DNA of 64,000 nucleotides from positions 1-64,000 of the forward strand of contig JAOQAK010000002.1 of NCBI GenBank assembly GCA_025963635.1. The letters are read 5' to 3'. The DNA comes from Ferruginibacter sp. (lineage in GTDB: Bacteria; Bacteroidota; Bacteroidia; Chitinophagales; Chitinophagaceae). The first letter of the stretch is position 1. The number at the start of each line of letters is the position of its first letter. The notes beneath the pieces are model-generated. The model did not search any database and was not told the DNA's origin. It saw only the letters and a list, made by a program, of their open reading frames with translations. This document shows positions 50,853-60,217 of the stretch, one piece after another. The translations under genes and the position numbers were made by a program.

Positions 50853-52583
50853 TCACCTTGTAAAATGATAGGTTCGTTCAGCTTTGTTGCCAACACAATC
50901 TTCTACGCTTATTTTCAATTCGTGTACCCCGGCCGGGCAATGTTCATCGAACGTATAAATGAAAGCGCTGCCTTTATCGTTGGTAAAACGCAGCCATTTT
51001 CCATCAAGATAAGCTGTAAAATTCTGCAATTCTTTTGTGTTGTCTTTAATTACAAATGCAATGCGGTTTAGTTTGGCGGCGTTCATTCCTTCCCTTATGC
51101 CGATGGCAGCGATTGTAGGCGGTATGGTATCCTGCAACAATTGAAAATTACCAAATGCCCTGAAACTGGCCTGGTACCAATTATTTTCCTTGCCTACCCT
51201 TACCTGTACAGCCTTTGCATAATCATCCTTATCCTTCCAAAAGCGATGCATCACCATTTTGCCCGGGTGGGCAGCCCCTACATTTTTAACCTTCACCGGG
51301 AACATGCCATGCACCGGCACATTCCCGTTATGTAATTGATAAACAGGATTCCCATTGAAAGGGATTATTTCTTTATAGGTAAACCGGATTGAATCATACA
51401 GGGCATTTTCGGGCAGGTAAAAACTAATATTACTATTTTCAAAAACATTGATAAAGCCCGGTCTGAATTCGGGCTGCTGACTCACTGCTGGTAAAACTGC
51501 GGGCGATAATGTTTCTCCCAATAACCGCGTTTGTACACCAAAATGTAAAAGGGATGAATTGCCCTGTGCATCCTTTACCTCAATCTTTAACTGGTGTATA
51601 TTTCCATCTTCAATATTAATTACACCTTCGTCACCTCCATCCTTGTATATACCCATTGGGTAACCCGGCAGCCGCCCCAGGTGTTGTACAAACGGCCCTC
51701 CACTGCTACGAAGTTTGTAATCAACATGTGCATTGAGATACCTTGTTTCGTCATAGCTAATGCTATCCATTTGGAAACCACTTATAAACTGCTCGTCTTC
51801 GTATAAACATGCCTGGTAGATACCGTTTTTATTTGTTGAACCTGTATACCGGTCGTTTGCGCTTATGCCAAAACTCAGTTTACCGCTATTCGTTAACAGC
51901 AGGTTCGGAATGGTAGTATATACACCATTTACTTTTTTTAGCGGGTAAAATTTAGGTGTTTGTTCAAAGGTACTGACGCTTCTATCGTACACGGCTAACC
52001 GCAAAATTTCGGGAGCAATATTGTCAGCCAATGGAAATCCAAATAGCAGGGGATTTAGAACTTTGTCGGTCTTTGTATCTCTTATTTCAAAATGTGTATG
52101 TGGGCCCTGGGAGCCGCCGGTATTGCCACTATAAGCGATAAGTTGTCCTTTGCTTACAGGAAATAAGCTGGCAGGAATATCCAAAAAAACTTTCCAGCTT
52201 TCTAAACGATATTGTTGTTCGGTAACGTATTTTTCAAGGGCGGGGTTAAAGTTATTCAGGTGAGCATACAGCGTGGTTAACCCGTTGGGATGATTTATAT
52301 AGATGCATCTTCCAAAACCACTGGGTTCAATTTTCACTTTGGCGATATAACCGTCTGCAGCAGCAAACACCCGCCTGTTTTCCATTTGATCAGTGCGGCA
52401 ATCAAGACCCATATGGTAATGATTAGGCCTGAGTTCACCAAAATTGGCTACGATACCTTTCCTGGCATCTACCGGCCAGGTGAAATATCCTTTTGGGTAA
52501 TTTTTATAAGGGAAGGGCTGGGCAAATGAAATTGATTTTATCAACAGGATAGCTACCAATGCAACAATAATTCTTACCATCAT
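50853..52583 (-). CDS. Exported M23-family metallopeptidase with large C-terminal region
   Basis: A 576-residue periplasmic or surface protein with signal peptide (VALVAILLIKSISFAQ). The M23 domain is N-terminal (about 30-180), with intact zinc ligands H57 and D61 in HYHMGLD and H164 in HTHFE. The long C-terminal part (about 200-576) is beta-rich and ends in an immunoglobulin-like sequence, CPAGVHELKISVEDCVGNKA. It probably cuts peptidoglycan cross-links. The ATG at 52583 (MMVRIIV) is preferred: the longer frame starts at a TTG that is part of a TAAATTTG promoter element (52602-52609), upstream of the likely transcription start. An ATG at the next codon is equally possible. It is divergent from carB. 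Confidence 0.9.
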   Translation of the reverse strand: MMVRIIVALVAILLIKSISFAQPFPYKNYPKGYFTWPVDARKGIVANFGELRPNHYHMGLDCRTDQMENRRVFAAADGYIAKVKIEPSGFGRCIYINHPNGLTTLYAHLNNFNPALEKYVTEQQYRLESWKVFLDIPASLFPVSKGQLIAYSGNTGGSQGPHTHFEIRDTKTDKVLNPLLFGFPLADNIAPEILRLAVYDRSVSTFEQTPKFYPLKKVNGVYTTIPNLLLTNSGKLSFGISANDRYTGSTNKNGIYQACLYEDEQFISGFQMDSISYDETRYLNAHVDYKLRSSGGPFVQHLGRLPGYPMGIYKDGGDEGVINIEDGNIHQLKIEVKDAQGNSSLLHFGVQTRLLGETLSPAVLPAVSQQPEFRPGFINVFENSNISFYLPENALYDSIRFTYKEIIPFNGNPVYQLHNGNVPVHGMFPVKVKNVGAAHPGKMVMHRFWKDKDDYAKAVQVRVGKENNWYQASFRAFGNFQLLQDTIPPTIAAIGIREGMNAAKLNRIAFVIKDNTKELQNFTAYLDGKWLRFTNDKGSAFIYTFDEHCPAGVHELKISVEDCVGNKAERTYHFTR

Positions 52584-52601
52584 CGAGTAAATTGAAAAAC
52601 G

Positions 52602-52609
52602 CAAATTTA
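52602..52609 (-). promoter_or_regulatory. Promoter of the second M23 gene (TTG-N17-TAAATTTG)
   Basis: TAAATTTG on the minus strand, with TTG 17 bases upstream (CAA at 52627-52629 on the plus strand). It lies 18 bases before the chosen ATG. Confidence 0.55.
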
Positions 52610-52785
52610 ATTGATATAAAGTTTAGCAATACCGCGTAAACTATAGAATGACGGTTTATTTAAATGTCAATTATGAAAAATTTATCGTCGACTAGCAGGT
52701 GCTCATCGTCAAAATCCGTTTTTATTAGTAATAAAAGCAATATGAATGATAAAGCGCGCGCTTGGTAAAGCTGCTCTTTTTTCTA

Positions 52786-52793
52786 TACTTTTG
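52786..52793 (+). promoter_or_regulatory. Promoter of carB (TTG-N21-TACTTTTG)
   Basis: TACTTTTG matches TAnnTTTG, with TTG at 52762-52764 exactly 21 bases upstream. The carB ATG lies 26 bases after the element. This is one of the clearest promoters in the window. Confidence 0.7.
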
Positions 52794-52819
52794 CACGCCA
52801 ATATAAGAGCACGCACATT

Positions 52820-55675
52820 ATGCCAATAGATAAATCAATTAAATCAGTATTAATTATAGGTTCAGGACCGATCATTATAGGCCAGGCTTGTGAATTTGAT
52901 TACTCGGGTACACAAGCTGCGAGAAGTATCCGTGAAGAAGGTGTACAGGTAATTTTGATTAACAGTAATCCTGCTACGATCATGACCGATCCGATGATGG
53001 CCGACAGGGTTTACCTGCTACCACTAACCGTAGAAAGTATTGAACAGATCCTCGAAGAAAATTCAATAGATGCTGTTTTGCCCACTATGGGCGGACAAAC
53101 AGCGCTCAATCTTTGTAAAGAAGCAGATGAATTAGGCATTTGGGAAAAGTTTGGCGTTAGGCTGATCGGGGTAGACATCAAAGCAATCGATAAGGCAGAA
53201 GACAGGGAAAAATTCCGCAACTGGATGATTGAAATGGGCATAGCAGTTTGCCCCGCCAAAACTGCCAATTCATTTTTAGAAGGAAAAGAATTTGCTCAGG
53301 AAATCGGGTTTCCATTGGTGATCCGCCCATCGTTTACACTTGGTGGAAGCGGCGGTGGTATTGTGTTTAAAAAAGACGAACTCGACGAAGCTTTGAATAA
53401 TGGCTTAACTGCATCTCCCATACACGAAGTATTGGTGGAAAAAGCAGTTTTGGGCTGGAAAGAATTTGAACTGGAATTATTGCGTGACCTGAATGACAAC
53501 GTAGTGATCATTTGCGGAGTGGAAAATTTTGATCCCATGGGGGTGCATACCGGTGACAGCATTACCGTTGCACCAACAATGACGTTAAGCGATACCGCTT
53601 ACCAGGAAATGCGCAACACCGCCATTCGCATGATGCGTGCGCTGGGCAATTTTGCAGGTGGCTGTAATGTTCAGTTTGCCATTAATCCACAAACAGAAGA
53701 ACTGATTGTGGTGGAGATCAACCCGCGGGTGAGCCGGTCTTCAGCATTAGCGAGTAAGGCTACCGGTTATCCTATCGCAAAAATTGCTGCTAAGCTTGCA
53801 CTTGGTTTTACCCTCGATGAATTAAAGAACCAAATCACCCAATCTACTTCTGCATATTTTGAACCCGCACTGGATTATGTAATTGTGAAAATGCCCCGTT
53901 GGAATTTTGATAAGTTTAAAGGCGCAAATGATACACTTGGCTTCCAGATGAAAAGTGTAGGAGAAGTAATGGCCATCGGCAGAAGTTTTGCCGAAGCAGT
54001 GCAAAAAGCCTGTCAGAGCTTGGAGAATGAAGCTGTGGGGCTGGGTTATTACGGAAAAAGCCTGATGCACACGGATGAACTGATCGATTATATTAAGATA
54101 CCAAAGTGGGACAGGATATTCAGGATCAAAGATGCTTTGATGGCCGGCGCCAGTATAAAACGCATTTGTGAAAGCACCGGCATCGATCGCTGGTTCATTT
54201 ACCAGATACAAAAAATCTGCGATTGCGAAAAACAAATCGCCAAACACGATCTGAAAACCTTACCGGATGATTTATTGCGGGATGCGAAATTTTTGGGATT
54301 CAGCGATGAACAGATCATCCGCATAATGAACGAAGAAAATGCAGAGCTGATCTATGAAAGAAGGAAGGCGATGGGATTAACAAGGGTGTTTAAAATGGTA
54401 GATACCTGCAGCGCTGAATTTGAAGCGAAAACACCATATTTCTATTCAACCTTTGAAAATGCGCCTGCCGAAACACCTGTTGGTGAAGGACAAATCATCT
54501 CCAACGAATCAAAAGAGTCTGCCAAAAAGAAAATCATAGTATTAGGTTCCGGACCTAACAGGATTGGCCAGGGTATTGAGTTTGATTATTGTTGTGTGCA
54601 TGGCTTGCTGGCAGTAAAAGAGGCAGGTTATGAAGCCATCATGGTGAATTGTAATCCTGAAACTGTATCTACTGACTTCGATATCGCGGATAAATTATAT
54701 TTTGAACCCGTATTCTGGGAGCACCTCTGGGAAATCATCGAGCATGAAAAACCCGAGGGAGTAATTGTACAATTGGGTGGACAAACTGCCCTAAAGCTCG
54801 CAAAGCAACTTCACCAAAAAGGTATCAAAATTATCGGTACATCCTTTGACAGCATGGATATTGCGGAGGACAGGGGCCGTTTTAGCGATACCCTAAAAGA
54901 GCTGGGTATTCCCTATCCGAATTATGGTACGGCCTTCGATACGGATGAGGCAATTGAAGTGGCCAAAAAAGTAGGCTACCCGGTATTGATCCGCCCCAGT
55001 TATGTAATTGGCGGACAACGCATGCGGATTGTATTGAATGATGAAGATCTTGAAAAAGGAATTTTAAGTTTGATCAAGCATTTGCCTGGTAACAAAATTT
55101 TGATTGATCATTTCCTGGATCGTTGCCAGGAAGCGGAGATCGATGCAATTTTCGATGGCGAAGAGTTTCACATCATGGGTGTGATGGAGCATATAGAGCC
55201 AGCGGGTATTCATAGTGGAGATAGTAACGCGGTGCTACCGCAGTTTAATCTTTCTCCGCTGGTGGTAACCACCATGGAGCACTACGCAGAAAAAATTGCA
55301 CGAAAGCTCAATATAAAAGGACTGATCAATATCCAGTTTGCTATTAAAGATGGCAATGTATATGTAATTGAAGCCAACCCAAGGGCAAGCCGTACTACGC
55401 CGTTTATTGCCAAAGCTTACCAGATACCTTACCTGAATATCGCTACCAAAGTAATGCTGGGAGTAGCTAAAGTAAAAGATTTTACCTACGATAAAAAACT
55501 TCAGGGTTTTGCAATTAAAGAGCCTGTTTTTTCTTTCAATAAATTCCCTGGTGTAAATAAAGAATTAGGTCCTGAGATGAAGAGTACCGGCGAAGCAATC
55601 CGTTTCATCAAAGACCTGCGGGATCCTTATTTCAGGCAATTGTATAAAGAACGCAGTATGCATTTGAGCAAATAA
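52820..55675 (+). CDS. carB: Carbamoyl-phosphate synthase large subunit, without allosteric domain
   Basis: A 951-residue CarB. Both ATP-grasp halves are complete: GSGPIIIGQACEFDYSGTQA (20 residues) at the N-terminus and GSGPNRIGQGIEFDYCCVHG near residue 577 open the two carbamate/carboxy-phosphate halves; NPRVSRSSALASKATG and NPRASRTTPFIAKAYQ mark the ATP-grasp ends. The protein stops just after LGPEMKSTGEAI. E. coli CarB (1073 residues) continues here with the MGS-like allosteric domain that binds UMP, IMP and ornithine, so feedback control through it is absent. With CarA, not in the window, it makes carbamoyl phosphate for pyrimidines and arginine. It stands alone with a strong promoter. 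Confidence 0.96.
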   Translation: MPIDKSIKSVLIIGSGPIIIGQACEFDYSGTQAARSIREEGVQVILINSNPATIMTDPMMADRVYLLPLTVESIEQILEENSIDAVLPTMGGQTALNLCKEADELGIWEKFGVRLIGVDIKAIDKAEDREKFRNWMIEMGIAVCPAKTANSFLEGKEFAQEIGFPLVIRPSFTLGGSGGGIVFKKDELDEALNNGLTASPIHEVLVEKAVLGWKEFELELLRDLNDNVVIICGVENFDPMGVHTGDSITVAPTMTLSDTAYQEMRNTAIRMMRALGNFAGGCNVQFAINPQTEELIVVEINPRVSRSSALASKATGYPIAKIAAKLALGFTLDELKNQITQSTSAYFEPALDYVIVKMPRWNFDKFKGANDTLGFQMKSVGEVMAIGRSFAEAVQKACQSLENEAVGLGYYGKSLMHTDELIDYIKIPKWDRIFRIKDALMAGASIKRICESTGIDRWFIYQIQKICDCEKQIAKHDLKTLPDDLLRDAKFLGFSDEQIIRIMNEENAELIYERRKAMGLTRVFKMVDTCSAEFEAKTPYFYSTFENAPAETPVGEGQIISNESKESAKKKIIVLGSGPNRIGQGIEFDYCCVHGLLAVKEAGYEAIMVNCNPETVSTDFDIADKLYFEPVFWEHLWEIIEHEKPEGVIVQLGGQTALKLAKQLHQKGIKIIGTSFDSMDIAEDRGRFSDTLKELGIPYPNYGTAFDTDEAIEVAKKVGYPVLIRPSYVIGGQRMRIVLNDEDLEKGILSLIKHLPGNKILIDHFLDRCQEAEIDAIFDGEEFHIMGVMEHIEPAGIHSGDSNAVLPQFNLSPLVVTTMEHYAEKIARKLNIKGLINIQFAIKDGNVYVIEANPRASRTTPFIAKAYQIPYLNIATKVMLGVAKVKDFTYDKKLQGFAIKEPVFSFNKFPGVNKELGPEMKSTGEAIRFIKDLRDPYFRQLYKERSMHLSK

Positions 55676-55716
55676 ATAGAGATTGCTGAGCTGATTATTA
55701 TTTTTTTACGGCGGGT

Positions 55717-55800
55717 CTACTTCATTAATTTATCTAATGATTCCTTTGCCCGCTGGTTCCCGGGTCTCCTGTAAATCACATAATGTTCAATTGCTACATC
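55717..55800 (-). pseudogene. Possible 3' remnant of a lost gene
   Basis: On the minus strand a 27-codon open stretch without a usable start ends in YVIYRRPGNQRAKESLDKLMK-type sequence (last 10 residues AKESLDKLMK) and a TAG. It reads like the C-terminal helix of a larger protein. The frame is closed by a TAG immediately upstream, so the rest is gone or never existed. Chance is quite possible at this length. Confidence 0.2.
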
Positions 55801-55952
55801 CTACGATGCGAGATCACATTGCAAAAGTTAAACTTTCCGTCATTGCTTCGCTTCAACTGATCACCGCTATATAAAGGGAAATATTGGCATATAACTTGGT
55901 TATAGGTTCTCAACCTATTTTTTAACAACAGTTCCCTCTATACAACAGGCAA

Positions 55953-56969
55953 ATGTTAAGTTATTGCATTCGGTTTCAAAAAAAAATTATATCCCGGATG
56001 GTATTGGCATGCCTGTTGGTCGCGGCTTCTGTGACTTTTACCTCCGCCCGGAATACCCACCCCGAAGAAGATTTCAACAGTTCACCAGAGGGTGTTTTTC
56101 ACAAGGGCTTGCAGGTAAGCAAAGGCAATCAATTTCAAAAGTATAATGGTGTAGATACAGTCCCGAAGACTAATAGTGACACCATTGTAATTCCTTTTCA
56201 ATATCAACAGTCGTCTTTATTTTATCCCATCACCTACAAATTAATGGATAGCGTGGCGGAGATCTTAATAAAAAATGAATTGGTGACGCTTTCAATTGAC
56301 GGGTATTCTTATTTTGATGAAGGGAATGATAATATTTGTTATTACCTATCACTCAACAGGGCATTGTCGGTAAAATATTATGTATTGGGCAGGGGCGTGG
56401 ATAGCTCAAGGGTTTTAGCCTTCCAGGCGTTGAGCAAGTTTAGGTCCATTCAGCGAAAAGCGAATAAGGAACCTGTTGATTTTAATTGCACTGCGGAGAT
56501 TGTGCTCAACTATCCTATTCCGCCACCACCTGTTGTAATCCAGGATACGGATGCGGATGGAATTGCGGATGGTGAAGACGGTTGCCCGGCCGAATATGGT
56601 GATAAAGCACACAATGGTTGTCCCGACAAAAATGCGATCATTGTACCTTTCGAACCCCAACAGTCATCATTATTGTCCGTAACTTATTCGGTACTCGATA
56701 GTGTGATATCGATATTGCGGAGTGATTCCAGCCTCACCATTTCCATTGAAGGGCATGCTTATGAAAAAGAAGGCGTTACAACGGTTTGCGAGCGTCTCGC
56801 CGAAGAGCGGGCTGACATTGTAAAAAGATACCTTTTAACCCGTAACATAGATCGTTCACGGATCGACTCAATTAAAAGTTTCGGCAGTGTACGGCCCATT
56901 ACCGCTGGCAGAAACTCATGGGAAAAGGCCCGCAATTCAAGGGCCGTGATATTCATTACGCATCATTAG
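55953..56969 (+). CDS. Exported protein with two OmpA-like domains joined by a calcium-type repeat
   Basis: A 338-residue protein with a signal peptide (the core LACLLVAASVTFTSA suggests the real start may be the Met at codon 16). It has two OmpA C-like domains, about 75-185 and 215-338, each starting with PF-x-x-QQSSL and carrying the helix motif YLSLNRALSVKYYVL or RLAEERADIVKRYLL. Between them lies a thrombospondin type 3-like Asp-rich segment, DTDADGIADGEDGCP (about 198-212), a calcium-binding motif common in Bacteroidota OmpA-like proteins. In OmpA an Asp in the GHTD region binds peptidoglycan; here the second domain reads GHAYEKEG, without it, so anchoring may be weak. It lacks a beta-barrel. 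Confidence 0.75.
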   Translation: MLSYCIRFQKKIISRMVLACLLVAASVTFTSARNTHPEEDFNSSPEGVFHKGLQVSKGNQFQKYNGVDTVPKTNSDTIVIPFQYQQSSLFYPITYKLMDSVAEILIKNELVTLSIDGYSYFDEGNDNICYYLSLNRALSVKYYVLGRGVDSSRVLAFQALSKFRSIQRKANKEPVDFNCTAEIVLNYPIPPPPVVIQDTDADGIADGEDGCPAEYGDKAHNGCPDKNAIIVPFEPQQSSLLSVTYSVLDSVISILRSDSSLTISIEGHAYEKEGVTTVCERLAEERADIVKRYLLTRNIDRSRIDSIKSFGSVRPITAGRNSWEKARNSRAVIFITHH

Positions 56970-57071
56970 GTGAATTTGCGTATTCATAGTTCCACATTTC
57001 CAACTTACTAAATCGACGGTTCCTTTCAATTTATAAGCAGGTTGGTTATTTTCTTTCGGATCGAAGTGGTT

Positions 57072-57190
57072 TTATACATCCTCAATTTCAATGCGAATAT
57101 TATCTTTAACAGGAGGAAAACCAGGAGCAATCGGGCGTATAAGACCGGAGGCCTTCAGGACAAACTTTGTATTGGAGAATAGTATCCATC
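57072..57190 (-). pseudogene. Possible C-terminal remnant of a lost gene
   Basis: An open minus-strand stretch of about 38 codons, without any start codon, ends ...PGFPPVKDNIRIEIEDV and TAA. The sequence (NTKFVLKASGLIRPIAPG and so on) has the look of the last strands of a secreted beta-sandwich protein. A TGA closes it upstream. It could be the leftover of a gene replaced by the Uma2 gene, or chance. Confidence 0.25.
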
Positions 57191-57212
57191 AGGTCGGCAG
57201 CTTAATTTTTTT

Positions 57213-57220
57213 TATATTTG
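57213..57220 (+). promoter_or_regulatory. -7 promoter element TATATTTG of the Uma2 gene
   Basis: An exact TAnnTTTG match; the Uma2 ATG begins three bases later, implying a leaderless mRNA. No TTG is seen at the -33 position. Confidence 0.5.
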
Positions 57221-57223
57221 GGT

Positions 57224-57820
57224 ATGAAATTTCAGATTGAAAATTTTTCTGCGGATGTAAAAGGATTTCTTCATGATAAGATGTCTGACGAAGAATTTTT
57301 TGATTTTTGCCAGCAAAACCCTGGTGTAAGAATGGAGCGTGATCGTAATAACCAAATTGTACTAATGGCACCTACAGGGTTTTATACCGGAAAATTCAAT
57401 GCTGATATTATTACAGAACTAAATCTTTGGAACCGAAAATTTAAAATGGGCGAAGTGTTTGATTCTTCTACTGGGTTTACCTTGCCCGATGGAGCTATCT
57501 TCTCCCCGGATGCGGCATGGCTGAGCAATGAAAAAGTGAGTACACTCACTGAAGAAGAGAAGCAGCGGTTTGCGAGGGTTTGTCCTGATTTTGTAATCGA
57601 ATTAAAAAGTTCTTTGGATCAAATAAATACATTAAAAGCTAAAATGCTGCAATGGATTGAAAATGGAGCCCGGTTGGCCTGGCTTATTGATCCTACCAAT
57701 AAAAAAGTGGTTATTTACAAAGCGGATGGAAGCGTAACTATTATACAAGATTTTTCAAATAAACTCTCCGGTGAAGATATATTACCCGGATTTGAATTGA
57801 ATCTTCAGTTGCTTCAATAA
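57224..57820 (+). CDS. Uma2-family (DUF820) putative endonuclease
   Basis: A 198-residue protein of the Uma2/DUF820 family, a PD-(D/E)xK nuclease fold. The likely active site is SPDAAWL near 105 (Asp) and PDFVIELKSS near 127 (E-x-K), followed by QWIENGARLAWLIDP, a family signature. Members are numerous in cyanobacteria and scattered in Bacteroidota; their role is unproven and links to mobile DNA or defence have been suggested. The ATG at 57224 is chosen over a TTG two codons upstream that belongs to the TATATTTG promoter element. It stands alone, between the OmpA-like gene and comEC. Confidence 0.85.
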   Translation: MKFQIENFSADVKGFLHDKMSDEEFFDFCQQNPGVRMERDRNNQIVLMAPTGFYTGKFNADIITELNLWNRKFKMGEVFDSSTGFTLPDGAIFSPDAAWLSNEKVSTLTEEEKQRFARVCPDFVIELKSSLDQINTLKAKMLQWIENGARLAWLIDPTNKKVVIYKADGSVTIIQDFSNKLSGEDILPGFELNLQLLQ

Positions 57821-57952
57821 ATGGGGCCGGCGCACGCTTAGCAATCCATCACTGGCATAACTTGCCTGTTCACACTATTTCCTTGTTGTTTTACTTTACA
57901 ATTTCAGTTGCTTTTCACCTGAATTATTCAAGATGGAATATTATCTTAACAG

Positions 57953-60073
57953 GTGCACAATCCTTACGCCGTACCCATTTGGAAAAAGTCGCCGTTTATA
58001 CGGCTGTTGCTGCCCCTGATGGCGGGAATACTTTTACAATGGCATTGGCAATTTCCTTTAGCTGCAATACTCATCAGTGCACTTGGTTTTACAATTGTCT
58101 ACGGACTTTTCTTTTGTTTTTCCATTGGGATACAATTCAGGTTGCAGTCCCTGCAAGGAGTGGTTGTAAACTTAATGATCGTTGCTCTCGGACTGGTAAT
58201 CACCTGGCAAACGGATGGCAGGAATAACGGTGAATGGTATGGGAAATTTTACGAGGCGGGAGATTTAATTATTGTGAGAATAGATGAACCCCTGGTTGAA
58301 AAAGCAAAATCCTATAAAGCCAACGGCTTCGTGGAAGCAATCATTCACCATGATTCAGTAATCAATTGTAATGGGAAGATACTGATGTATTTTTCTAAAA
58401 GCATCAAGGGCGTACACCCCGGCACTGTATTGCCACTACAGTACGGCGATAAAATCCTGCTCGGCAAAACGCTTCAGCGCATTAAAAATTCTGGTAATCC
58501 CGGGGCGTTTAACTATGAGCGTTATGCAGGTTTTCAAAACATCTTCCACAATGTCTTTATAAAAGACCACGACTGGATAAAGTTGCCAGGTAAAAACATA
58601 AACTGGCTCAAACAATTAATTTATAGCGCAAGAGATCATATTTTATTTACCCTGCGGGAAAATATCAACAGCGGCAAAGATGAACTTGGAATTGCACAGG
58701 CACTGCTGATAGGCTATACCAACGACCTGGACAAAGACCTTGTACAGGCTTACAGCAACACTGGAGTAGTGCATATTATTGCGATATCCGGCATGCACCT
58801 GGCTTTGATTTACTTATTGCTGGCAGGCCTGTTTAAAAAAGTTCCGGGGATAAATAAATCACGACTGTTGCAGGTATTGCTGATATTAGGCTGTCTGTGG
58901 TTTTTTTCTTTGCTCACCGGCGCTTCTGCATCGGTAACACGGGCGGCTGTAATGTTTTCCTTTATTACTATTGGAAAGCATTTCAACAGGCAGAGCTCTA
59001 TTTTTAATTCGCTCGCAGCCTCGGCATTCGTATTGCTTTGTTACAATCCCTATTTTTTATGGGATGTTGGATTTCAACTATCTTACCTGGCGGTAATAAG
59101 CATTATTATTTTTCAAAGACCGGTTCACAATTGCTGGTATATCAAAAACAAATGGATCGAAAAAATATGGGAATTATCGGCTGTTTCCTTATCGGCTCAA
59201 ATACTCACTTTCCCGGTATGCATTTATTATTTTCACCAGTTCCCCAATTTTTTCCTGCTTACTAATATTATTGCTGTTCCATTATCGGGGATCATCCTAT
59301 ATACCGAAATAGGCTTAATTGCGTTTTCGTGGAATCGGTATGCAGGCTTCGTTATCGGAAAATCAATAACCTGGATGGTATGGCTGATGAACAAAACCAT
59401 TATTTGGGTAAATGGATTCCCTTTTGCCGTTTGGGAGGGCATCCCTTCCACTGTGTTAACAACGTGGTTGTTATACGCAGTAGTAATCTGTGCTGGTGCA
59501 TGTCTGATTAATAAAAGCATTGCGTTGCTCCGTTTGGCGTTAGCAGCACTGCTCCTGTTCGTATTGGTGAGTATCTATAATGATTGGAAAATAAAGCATC
59601 AGAAGAAATTAATCATCTATAATGTAGCCCGCCTGCAGGCGATTGATTTTATTAATGGAAACGAATTTGTATTTAGAGGCGATAGCATCTTACTGCAGGA
59701 TGGAATGCTTCAGAATTTTAACATCAAACCCACCCGCATCGCTTTGCAATTGAACCGTAAAACAGAATCTGTAAGCAACCTGTATCAACACAACAATTGC
59801 TACCAATTCAACAATAAAAGGATACTCATCATTGACCGGCCTCTATCTTTCAAAGCCGGTTATCAAAAAACAGGCGTTGATATCATTGTAATTTCTAAAA
59901 ATACGCCTGTTCTCATAGCAATTCTGGCGCAGGTGTTTGATTGCCCCTTGTATGTTTTTGACGCGTCTAACAGTTTGTGGAAAATTGTTAAATGGCAAAA
60001 AGAATGCGAAGAATTACATTTGCGCTCTTATTCGATCCCGGAAAGAGGAGCGTTTGTGACAGATATACGATAA
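57953..60073 (+). CDS. comEC: ComEC/Rec2-family DNA-uptake membrane protein
   Basis: A 706-residue inner-membrane protein. The N-terminal DUF4131-like part (about 15-200; short OB-like loop with GNPGAFNYERY near 190) precedes the competence channel domain (about 225-520), whose hallmark HIIAISGMHLALI lies near 276. The C-terminal 170 residues lack the metallo-beta-lactamase motif HxHxDH seen in Bacillus ComEC, so the nuclease-like domain is degenerate or replaced. It would carry single-stranded DNA across the inner membrane in natural transformation. The start is GTG (57953); no in-frame ATG lies near the N-terminus. No other competence genes are next to it. Confidence 0.9.
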   Translation: MHNPYAVPIWKKSPFIRLLLPLMAGILLQWHWQFPLAAILISALGFTIVYGLFFCFSIGIQFRLQSLQGVVVNLMIVALGLVITWQTDGRNNGEWYGKFYEAGDLIIVRIDEPLVEKAKSYKANGFVEAIIHHDSVINCNGKILMYFSKSIKGVHPGTVLPLQYGDKILLGKTLQRIKNSGNPGAFNYERYAGFQNIFHNVFIKDHDWIKLPGKNINWLKQLIYSARDHILFTLRENINSGKDELGIAQALLIGYTNDLDKDLVQAYSNTGVVHIIAISGMHLALIYLLLAGLFKKVPGINKSRLLQVLLILGCLWFFSLLTGASASVTRAAVMFSFITIGKHFNRQSSIFNSLAASAFVLLCYNPYFLWDVGFQLSYLAVISIIIFQRPVHNCWYIKNKWIEKIWELSAVSLSAQILTFPVCIYYFHQFPNFFLLTNIIAVPLSGIILYTEIGLIAFSWNRYAGFVIGKSITWMVWLMNKTIIWVNGFPFAVWEGIPSTVLTTWLLYAVVICAGACLINKSIALLRLALAALLLFVLVSIYNDWKIKHQKKLIIYNVARLQAIDFINGNEFVFRGDSILLQDGMLQNFNIKPTRIALQLNRKTESVSNLYQHNNCYQFNNKRILIIDRPLSFKAGYQKTGVDIIVISKNTPVLIAILAQVFDCPLYVFDASNSLWKIVKWQKECEELHLRSYSIPERGAFVTDIR

Positions 60074-60217
60074 CAAACAGCTTGTATCTCACTGTTTACC
60101 GTTTGAAAGGTCGCATTTGAAACATATTTCTGATCAAAGACGGGCTACTATTAGTATCGCTCCTCCTTACAGTAAACCGTAAACGCTCAAACGAGCACCA
60201 AAAACACAATTGAAAAC

